A stretch of DNA of 7,548 nucleotides from positions 1 through 7,548 of the forward strand of contig DGFH01000359.1 of NCBI GenBank assembly GCA_002391565.1. The letters run 5' to 3'. Source of the stretch: Anaerolineales bacterium UBA3905. GTDB lineage: Bacteria; Chloroflexota; Anaerolineae; Caldilineales; Caldilineaceae. Shown one piece after another: positions 1 to 5,286 of this stretch (its first letter is position 1; the number at the start of each line of letters is the position of its first letter). The notes below the pieces were generated by a model that worked only from the letters and a program-made list of their open reading frames with translations, had not been told where the DNA came from and did not search any database. The position numbers and the translations under genes were made by a program.

Positions 1-96
1 AAGCCGATTGTTCGGCGGGATTCTCAATTCGGCTAACGCAGAAACGGAATCGAGTTTGTCAAGTTTTCTGGCAGCGATTTTCCAGATGTTGTTCGG
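1..96 (-). pseudogene. HigB-like toxin, internal fragment running off the left edge
   Basis: The minus-strand frame ending at base 1 encodes NNIWKIAARKLDKLDSVSAL followed by AELRIPPNNRL. This matches the middle of HigB/RelE-type mRNA interferases, where an A-R-K-L-x-x-L-D helix is followed by L-R-x-P-P-x-N-R-L just before the catalytic C-terminal strand. No credible HigB start lies upstream in this frame. Toward higher coordinates it runs into sequence that encodes the start of a MazE-like antitoxin in another frame, so the N-terminus seems lost at a recombination point near 96-118. The C-terminal half, if present, lies outside the window. It is called a fragment, not a live gene. Family recognition rests on about 30 residues, so the exact HigB subfamily is uncertain. 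Confidence 0.55.
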
Positions 97-178
97 GTAA
101 ATGCTTCTTGGCGCTTTGAAAGGCTTTCGGTATTCGCAGGGCAAGGCTATTGACCCATTTCTGAACTTTTGTGAGCAT
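59..178 (-). pseudogene. MazE/AbrB-type antitoxin, truncated after the DNA-binding arm
   Basis: A 39-codon reading frame starts at ATG 178 behind a good ribosome-binding site (AGGAG, 8 bases upstream). Its first 20 residues, MLTKVQKWVNSLALRIPKAF, are a textbook MazE/SpoVT-AbrB N-terminus (K-x-Q-K-W-x-N-S-L-A-x-R-I-P-K). MazE antitoxins bind their own promoter with this swapped-hairpin fold and neutralise MazF with an acidic C-terminal tail. Here residues 21-39 bear no resemblance to the family and a TGA follows; the usual protein is about 75-85 residues. The W-V-N where the family has W-G-N is also unusual. The 3' part overlaps a HigB-like coding segment in another frame, so this is probably a junction remnant. 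No MazF is visible. It lies 27 bases after the higA remnant on the same strand. Confidence 0.6.
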
Positions 179-205
179 GAGGGTATCTCCTGGATGTATC
201 CGAGG

Positions 206-526
206 TTAGGCAGGCGTAGGCGATAATGGCCTATCGCTGAAGACACGCACCTCTCGTTCCAAGCGCCCTTCCAACCGATCCTTTTCTACCTCAAGATCGT
301 AGCGCGCCTGGAGATTCAACCACTATCGCTCTGATAACCCAAAGTAGCGCGACAGCCGCAGGGCCGTGTCTGCACTGATCGCACGCTTGCCATGCACAAT
401 CTCGTTGATGCGCCGGGGATGAACACCGATGTCCTGTGCGAGCCGATATTGACTGATGCCCAGCGGCTTCAGAAACTCCTCCAGTAGGATTTCGCCGGGA
501 TGAACCGGCGCGAACTTCGTGCTCAT
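206..526 (-). pseudogene. higA: HigA-family antitoxin broken by an in-frame TAG
   Basis: HigA is an XRE-type helix-turn-helix antitoxin that represses its own operon and neutralises the HigB mRNA interferase. The start is taken as ATG 526 (MSTKFAPVHPGEILLEEFLK), with GAGGA 8 bases upstream; a TTG at 547 is possible but overlaps the end of higB. The helix-turn-helix covers about residues 25-46 (SQYRLAQDIGVHPRRINEIV). After Y-F-G-L-S-E-R (residue 67) the frame meets TAG at 323-325. The same frame then continues with an intact family C-terminus, WLNLQARYDLEVEKDRLEGR and onward, for 38 more codons to TAA at 206-208. The TAG sits where relatives have an aromatic residue before W-L-N-L-Q, so one base change explains it. 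The 67-residue product would keep the DNA-binding part but lose the C-terminal helix. It follows the higB remnant with a 17-base gap, the normal higBA order. Confidence 0.8.
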
Positions 527-543
527 GCTCTTGATCCTCACCC

Positions 544-657
544 TCAATGATACTCTGTCACTTCGACATCATAGGCATCCCCACCCTGCCAGCGGAAACA
601 AACTCGCCACTGATCGTTGATGCGGATACTGTAGGCGCGCTGCCAGGCAGGTTCTCC
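544..657 (-). pseudogene. higB: HigB toxin, 5'-truncated C-terminal remnant
   Basis: Just upstream of higA on the minus strand, a frame closed by TGA at 544-546 encodes YSIRINDQWRVCFRWQGGDA and then YDVEVTEYH. This is the highly conserved C-terminus of HigB (RelE/ParE-like ribosome-dependent mRNA interferase), including the S-I-R-I-N-D-Q-W-R strand and the terminal E-Y-H. Only about 29 recognisable residues of the usual ~92 remain. Upstream in the same frame the sequence no longer resembles the family, has no ATG, GTG or TTG start, and meets TAA at 658-660. The truncation lies within about 10 bases of the end of an attC site (667-744), so the gene appears to have been cut at or near a cassette border. 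It is too short to be an active toxin. Confidence 0.75.
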
Positions 658-666
658 TTATCGGAC

Positions 667-744
<78 letters not shown>

Positions 745-750
745 GGTTTT

Positions 751-1617
751 CTATGACTGGAAGACTCTATCACGGTGATACCGCAGAAATTCCTTGTGCT
801 TTTCGTCTACTCGTAACAATCTCAAATCGGGATATATGCCTAACTGTTTTCGTGTAGTTTCATCCAAACCACTTGATATAAGAATTTGCCCACTATCATC
901 GAAACTAATCAGACCCAAATCAAAACAGGTGTCCAGGTTGGGAATAAGCAACAAACCATTAAAAACATCAAGCCTTTCTTCATTAGACGAGTCACGCCAA
1001 GGCTTAATATGTGATGCTTTCAATACTTCGAGATTCTTGCATCCTGTAACCGAACAACCCTGCCAATACTGAATGAGTGAATTCCTAAATAGACCTTGTC
1101 CAATACGGCTTTCTATCACAGATTGACGTGTTGTTTCCCGCAGAGTCTCGTAGGTACTCTTCAAATCCTCTATATCCTGAAGAACAGTCCGTTTTGATCT
1201 GTTCTCCAAGTAATTTTCTTTGAGTCTCTCAAGAGACTGGATCACACGTTCGCTTCTTATCTGGTTTATGCCAAAACTAAACCTATTTTGCTCTCTAAAT
1301 AGCTCTGCAAACCATTCTAAATCATTTACCGGAATTGGCGAAACAAAACTCAAGCCGCTCCCTACCACGCATCGAAAACCTGATGCTTCTACTTCTTCTG
1401 TATTTTCCTCAATGTCCTCGGCTTTATAAGTGCTACATAGCTTGTATACCATCCGGCCATTCACTCGCTCTCCAGAAAAAACCCAGATGGTTTGGCCTAT
1501 TATCTTCTCAAGTTTGGCCTTAGGATGTCTGCTATAGTGTCCAAACTCGGTAGCATCCACACCAGGGGTATATTCTCCCCATTCCTCGACTTTGTTATAC
1601 GCTACGTAGTGCCTCAT
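751..1617 (-). CDS. HNH endonuclease with possible PUA/EVE-like N-terminal domain
   Basis: This 288-residue protein ends in an HNH nuclease domain of the HNH_2 type (about residues 170-245). Visible are a C-S-V-T-G-C pair (C188, C193), A-S-H-I-K-P-W with the metal-binding H203, then N220-G-L-L-L-I-P-N-L-D and C-F-D-L-G-L-I-S-F-D-D. The N-terminus (about 1-75: YVAYNKVEEWGEY, then G-Q-T-I-W-V-F-S-G-E and Y-K-L-C-S-T-Y) looks like a small beta-barrel of the kind that reads modified bases (PUA/EVE-like). That part is an inference. A charged, probably helical stretch (about 120-170) links the two. The start at ATG 1617 lies 25 bases inside the cassette and has only a weak ribosome-binding site. 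Base composition is clearly AT-rich compared with flanking native genes. A role in restriction of foreign or modified DNA is likely. No methyltransferase accompanies it, so it may be a modification-dependent enzyme or a solitary nuclease. Confidence 0.85.
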   Translation of the reverse strand: MRHYVAYNKVEEWGEYTPGVDATEFGHYSRHPKAKLEKIIGQTIWVFSGERVNGRMVYKLCSTYKAEDIEENTEEVEASGFRCVVGSGLSFVSPIPVNDLEWFAELFREQNRFSFGINQIRSERVIQSLERLKENYLENRSKRTVLQDIEDLKSTYETLRETTRQSVIESRIGQGLFRNSLIQYWQGCSVTGCKNLEVLKASHIKPWRDSSNEERLDVFNGLLLIPNLDTCFDLGLISFDDSGQILISSGLDETTRKQLGIYPDLRLLRVDEKHKEFLRYHRDRVFQS

Positions 1618-1642
1618 AACTAACTCATTTCTGGTATAAGCC

Positions 1643-1714
<72 letters not shown>

Positions 1715-1745
1715 GCCGTTCCATGTTTATAGAGTAAACCACCTG

Positions 1746-2183
1746 TCACTGTTCGGATTGGGCTTGCGTTGGCAACAGCCCTAACTTTGCTAGGCGAGAA
1801 CGAATTGCACTCGGCTGTCTCTGAAAGTAACCTGCCAGTTCATCAATGCCAACACCTGCTTGATATTTAACTTTCAGTTGTTCGTCTTCGTCAGGTGACC
1901 ATCGCTCATATGCTTTTGGATACGTTTGTCTTACATCATCAAGCTTATACGCTTTGGTTTTTACGCCCAAGAACTGAAGAGCTCTTCGGAAGCCTTCAAC
2001 GAACGATTCCAGGTGCTCTTCAAAAACCATCACCCGACTATGCTCGTAACTTGAACTCCCTGGCCTTGTTTCACTAATGACCAAATACTTGATTCGATCT
2101 TTGCCTTCTTTTACGTCAAAAAAGTAGGTTCGACTGCCTGCTATAACTTTCTCGGTGAAAAGTTCTTTTCTTCCTTCGTCCAT
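1746..2183 (-). CDS. PUR-domain (DUF3276-type) protein fused to a helix-turn-helix
   Basis: The 145-residue product has an N-terminal PUR-alpha-like domain (about residues 5-73): K-E-L-F-T-E-K-V-x-A-G-S-R-T-Y-F-F-D-V-K-E, Y-L-V-I-S-E-T and V-M-V-F-E-E-H-L-E-S-F-V-E-G-F. This is the signature of the bacterial PUR/DUF3276 family, which binds single-stranded nucleic acid. Residues 91-136 (Y-E-R-W-S-P-D-E-D-E-Q-L, then G-V-G-I-D-E-L-A and S-A-I-R-S-R-L-A-K-L-G-L) form a SANT/Myb-like or resolvase-like helix-turn-helix. The start is set at ATG 2183 because AAGGAG lies 9 bases before it. A longer frame from TTG 2225 would begin almost at the cassette border and has no ribosome-binding site. It is the only gene of cassette B. 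A nucleic-acid-binding or regulatory role is inferred; the target is unknown. The family is common in Bacteroidota, hinting at a foreign origin. Confidence 0.85.
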   Translation of the reverse strand: MDEGRKELFTEKVIAGSRTYFFDVKEGKDRIKYLVISETRPGSSSYEHSRVMVFEEHLESFVEGFRRALQFLGVKTKAYKLDDVRQTYPKAYERWSPDEDEQLKVKYQAGVGIDELAGYFQRQPSAIRSRLAKLGLLPTQAQSEQ

Positions 2184-2228
2184 CGCTTTTTTCTCCTTGA
2201 AGCGAGATGCAAACTTGCTGAGCAAGGC

Positions 2229-2358
2229 GGCTAACGGCTTGCGTTACCCGCTGGTGGGCGGGACGAGAGAACGCCATTTTGACGGAACCCACTTCAAGCC
2301 ACACAAAGTGCTTGAAAACGCGCAGACTCCCACCAGTCGGGTGCACGCTGTGTTAGCC
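2229..2358 (-). other. attC recombination site of cassette A (130 bp, long loop)
   Basis: On the minus strand R'' is GGCTAAC (2352-2358) and R' is GTTAGCC (2229-2235), fully complementary and extended to 10 bp by flanking GGC/GCC. R' has one mismatch to GTTRRRY. The arms 2329-2348 and 2241-2258 pair as GCGTGCACCCG(A)CTGGTGGG against GCGTTACCCGCTGGTGGG, with the same bulged A as the two shorter sites and a GC/T irregularity at the position of the bulged C. The 70-base loop between the arms has its own small hairpin (2293-2316), a typical long variable terminal structure. It begins 20 bases after the transporter's stop codon. R'' is complementary to GTTAGCC at 3206-3212, the start of this cassette. 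Confidence 0.83.
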
Positions 2359-2378
2359 GCCGTTTTTTGGGGAACAGA

Positions 2379-3173
2379 CTATTTTGCAATTTGTAATATG
2401 CGATATGCACCACGAGCCACAATAAAAAACACAATTGCTCCGACAACTAAATCAGGAATTTTGGAATTTGTTACAAAAACCAATACGCCAGCAAGAATAA
2501 CACCAAGATTGATAATGACATCATTGGAGGTAAAAATCATGCTGGCTTGCATATGGGCTTCTGTGTTTTTGCTTTTTTGAAGTAAATACAAACTGGTGGC
2601 ATTTCCAATCAATGCAAGTCCTGAAATAACAATCATTGTTTGGAAAGTGGGAACATCGCCAAGCCCAAGAAAACGCCTAATGACTTCGATTATGCCAAAG
2701 ATTGCCAGAACAATTTGGAAATATCCACTTGCTTTGGCGATATTCTTTTTCTTGGCAACCGTTCCACCAATCGCAAAAAGAGCAAGCCCATACACAAGGC
2801 TGTCTGCAAGCATATCCAAACTATCTGCAACAAGCCCCATTGAGTTAGAAATGAACCCCATCAATATTTCAAGCGCAAAAAAGAAGAAGTTAATGGATAA
2901 AACTTGCCAAAGCAATTTTCTCTCTAAATTAGCATTATCAACTGGCACAAACTCATCCGTTGTCCTACTTTCAACCAAAGTTGTATCGAGTTGTAAACTG
3001 TTAAGCGCTTCAAAAATTGATTGATAATCACCTATATGAAAAACGTCCAACCTGCGGTTAGAAAGGTCAAACTGTAAAGAAGATATGTTGCTGATTCCTT
3101 GAAGTTTCAGGCGGACTAATTGTTCTTCAGATGCGCAGTCCATTTGCTGGACTGCAAAAGTCGTTTTTTGCAT
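2379..3173 (-). CDS. Cation transporter: HMA-like domain fused to a CDF membrane domain
   Basis: This 264-residue inner-membrane protein probably exports divalent metal ions. Residues 1-46 resemble a heavy-metal-associated (ferredoxin-like) domain, but the usual M-x-C-x-x-C metal site is reduced to M-D-C-A-S-E (C13, E16). A membrane domain of the cation diffusion facilitator family follows. Hydrophobic segments lie at about 86-110, 113-138, 148-170, 177-198, 212-234 and 238-257. The second carries the metal-binding pair D120-x-x-x-D124 in V-A-D-S-L-D-M-L-A-D. The fifth has T-S-N-D-V-I-I-N (N217, D218), where classical CDFs have H-x-x-x-D. The cytoplasmic C-terminal domain is absent. The start at ATG 3173 has AGGAG 6 bases upstream. 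The gene is AT-rich and of a type I associate with Bacteroidota, in keeping with arrival as a cassette. The transported metal cannot be told from sequence. Confidence 0.85.
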   Translation of the reverse strand: MQKTTFAVQQMDCASEEQLVRLKLQGISNISSLQFDLSNRRLDVFHIGDYQSIFEALNSLQLDTTLVESRTTDEFVPVDNANLERKLLWQVLSINFFFFALEILMGFISNSMGLVADSLDMLADSLVYGLALFAIGGTVAKKKNIAKASGYFQIVLAIFGIIEVIRRFLGLGDVPTFQTMIVISGLALIGNATSLYLLQKSKNTEAHMQASMIFTSNDVIINLGVILAGVLVFVTNSKIPDLVVGAIVFFIVARGAYRILQIAK

Positions 3174-3205
3174 ACTTCACTCCTATAGATATTTTCAGGA
3201 CAGGC

Positions 3206-3253
3206 GGCTAACTTGTCATTATCGAGCACATCGCTGCAGATTATCGTTGTGGT
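3206..3253 (-). other. Cassette A boundary with a possible attI-like site
   Basis: On the minus strand the block ends in GACAAGTTAGCC (R box 3206-3212), where cassette A begins. Its GTTAGCC is exactly complementary to R'' of cassette A, so this is a genuine cassette junction. Unlike the other three junctions, no attC-type hairpin precedes it: no L''/L' arm pair can be made in the 80 bases upstream. The preceding bases contain CAACGAT and GCAGCGATGT. These, with ACAAGTTAGCC, resemble by memory the class 1 attI site (CAACGATGTTACGCAGC, then ACAAAGTTAGGC). That suggests an attI, the primary site next to an integrase gene, or else a leftover attC half-site. The junction is well supported; the attI identity is tentative. 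Confidence 0.4.
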
Positions 3254-3286
3254 GGATCATATCAGGAGACTCGCCTGATATGATCC
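3254..3286. repeat. Perfect 13-bp inverted repeat
   Basis: GGATCATATCAGG (3254-3266) and CCTGATATGATCC (3274-3286) are exact reverse complements separated by 7 bases. There is no T-run on either side, so it is not a typical intrinsic terminator. It sits between the cassette-A boundary and the candidate promoter at 3299-3328, where it would lie in the leader of any transcript entering the array. Its core GATCATATCA also occurs upstream of the aldo/keto reductase at 4604-4613. It could be an operator, a transcript hairpin or part of the recombination region. Confidence 0.6.
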
Positions 3287-3298
3287 GTTATATGCTGG

Positions 3299-3328
3299 AT
3301 TATCCATCAAATCGACGCAATTATCCAA
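3299..3328 (-). promoter_or_regulatory. Candidate promoter reading into the cassette array
   Basis: On the minus strand, TTGGAT (3323-3328) and GATAAT (3299-3304) are separated by 18 bases. The -10 box matches TATAAT at 5 of 6 positions; the -35 box is weak. It would start transcription near 3292, about 80 bases before the first cassette boundary, the position of the cassette promoter in known integrons. It is only a consensus match, and the organism's sigma-factor preferences are unknown. Confidence 0.25.
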
Positions 3329-3604
3329 CCTTCATCTCTGGCACGCTGGCGGCATACCCCGCTTTGCGGTCAGCGTCCACCACTCCTGCGACCCCTCAGC
3401 CCGATCATCCTCATCCACGTTGACGGCGCGTCTGGCGCTCGTAGGCGCAGCGGTCAGTGTGCCGTCCACCGAATTCGGCGGCGGTGATGGCAGTGAGAGA
3501 CGCACGCGTGACCCAGCGCTGCTGCCGAGGCAGCCCGCCGGACGTCACATATCGAGAGCGGAGGATGCTTCGTGACGCCTGACGGATGCTCACCCCTGTC
3601 GCCT
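3329..3604. other. GC-rich intergenic stretch, no convincing gene
   Basis: These 276 bases separate the array's leader from the aldo/keto reductase stop codon. Short minus-strand frames exist, for example one ending in R-R-Q-R-G at 3411 and another ending in V-P-E-M-K-V-G at 3321, but none has a family signature, a ribosome-binding site or an extended frame. I looked here for a divergent or convergent integron integrase (tyrosine-recombinase R-H-R-Y motifs) and saw none. A short perfect hairpin, GCTGCCGAGGCAGC, lies near 3522-3535 downstream of the reductase and might help end its transcript, but no T-run follows. Confidence 0.5.
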
Positions 3605-4564
<960 letters not shown>

Positions 4565-4603
4565 AAGTTGACCTCACTGTTGAATCGTTACAGGTTAGGT
4601 GGT

Positions 4604-4613
4604 GATCATATCA
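4604..4613. promoter_or_regulatory. GATCATATCA motif in the divergent promoter region
   Basis: This 10-base motif, inside TGATCATATCA, repeats the core of both arms of the inverted repeat at 3254-3286. On the minus strand it contains TATGAT, a good -10 box, 38 bases before the reductase start codon. It may be part of the reductase promoter, an operator, or both. No good -35 box is visible 16-18 bases away. No promoter for the lipoprotein could be chosen with confidence in the same 128-base gap. Confidence 0.3.
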
Positions 4614-4692
4614 TGTACGCATGGAACGACTCTACTTCCCGATTCGTCAAATCTCATAGAGCAGAGGCATGAAGGCGTAAGCAGGAGGTGCT

Positions 4693-5160
4693 ATGAGAAT
4701 CGAGATGGCGGCGGCGATATTCGCCGCGTTGACGCTAGTCGCCTGTGCGCCGGTGCGGCCGCCGGTGACGGCAATAGAACCATCGCCGCCAACACTGACC
4801 GTGGTGGACGATGGCGCGCTTGTCCAGGAAGATAACATCGTGGTCGATAAACCTACAGAGGAGAAACAGCCCATGTTGCCGCAGGTAAATGCAGCCATCA
4901 CCGACCTGGCCGCACGTCTGAATGTGGCGCCGACGCAAATCGAGGTCGTCAGCGTCGAAGCGGTTGTCTGGCCGGATGGCAGCCTGGGTTGTCCACAGCC
5001 AGGCATGCTCTATCCGCAGGTGTTACAGGAAGGGCTGCGCATCCGCCTCGCTGTGGCTGGCGTCATCTACCAATATCACAGCGGTGAGCGACGGGCGCCC
5101 TTTTGGTGCGAACATCCCGCCGAACCGCCTCCCCCTGGCGTCGGCCTGGGTGGGAATTGA
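4693..5160 (+). CDS. Small lipoprotein with a conserved W-P-D-G-S-L-G-C domain
   Basis: The 155-residue product starts at ATG 4693 with AGGAGGT 4 bases upstream. Residues 1-18 form a lipoprotein signal peptide: a short charged start, a hydrophobic run AAAIFAALT, and the lipobox L-V-A-C with C18 as the lipidated residue. A proline-rich linker (19-60) follows. The globular part (about 61-142) contains L-A-A-R-L-N-V-A-P-T-Q-I-E-V-V-S-V-E-A-V, then W-P-D-G-S-L-G-C-P-Q-P-G-M-x-Y and Y-Q-Y-H-S-G, ending in F-W-C-E. This pattern recurs in small exported proteins of Chloroflexota, Actinobacteria and Cyanobacteria whose function is unknown to me. C100 and C139 could form a disulfide. The protein should be anchored to the outer face of the membrane. 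A proline/glycine tail ends it. It converges on the subtilase gene across a shared terminator. Confidence 0.85.
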   Translation: MRIEMAAAIFAALTLVACAPVRPPVTAIEPSPPTLTVVDDGALVQEDNIVVDKPTEEKQPMLPQVNAAITDLAARLNVAPTQIEVVSVEAVVWPDGSLGCPQPGMLYPQVLQEGLRIRLAVAGVIYQYHSGERRAPFWCEHPAEPPPPGVGLGGN

Positions 5161-5185
5161 CACACTGCACAGCACGAAACCACAC

Positions 5186-5226
5186 AAGGACAGAGGCTGA
5201 AGGGAATCCCTCCAGCCTCTGTCCTT
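5186..5226. terminator. Bidirectional hairpin terminator between convergent genes
   Basis: AAGGACAGAGGCTG (5186-5199) pairs perfectly with CAGCCTCTGTCCTT (5213-5226). The inner bases AGGG/CCCT extend the stem after one mismatch and leave a 3-base loop. It starts 25 bases after the lipoprotein's stop and lies 60 bases past the stop of the oppositely facing subtilase, where a two-way terminator is expected. T-runs are short on both sides (TCCTT, or TCCTTGTG on the minus strand), so termination may rest mainly on the very stable stem. Confidence 0.8.
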
Positions 5227-5286
5227 CCCATGCTCTACATCTCCCACGCAGCGCCGTTGCTCTCTGGGAGATCATGCGTCACGCGC

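Noticed and set aside
31..37. GGCTAAC, identical to an attC R box
   Set aside because: It lies inside the HigB-like coding frame (codons for A-L-A-E), has no pairing arm nearby, and does not match the GTTGCGC predicted for cassette D.
2184..2225. TTG 2225 as the start of the PUR-HTH gene
   Set aside because: It lies at the cassette border with no ribosome-binding site, whereas ATG 2183 has AAGGAG at good distance and begins where family similarity begins.
2116..2346. Minus-strand 76-codon frame across the long attC
   Set aside because: It is produced by the attC and the start of the next gene in another frame; it has no protein-family signal.
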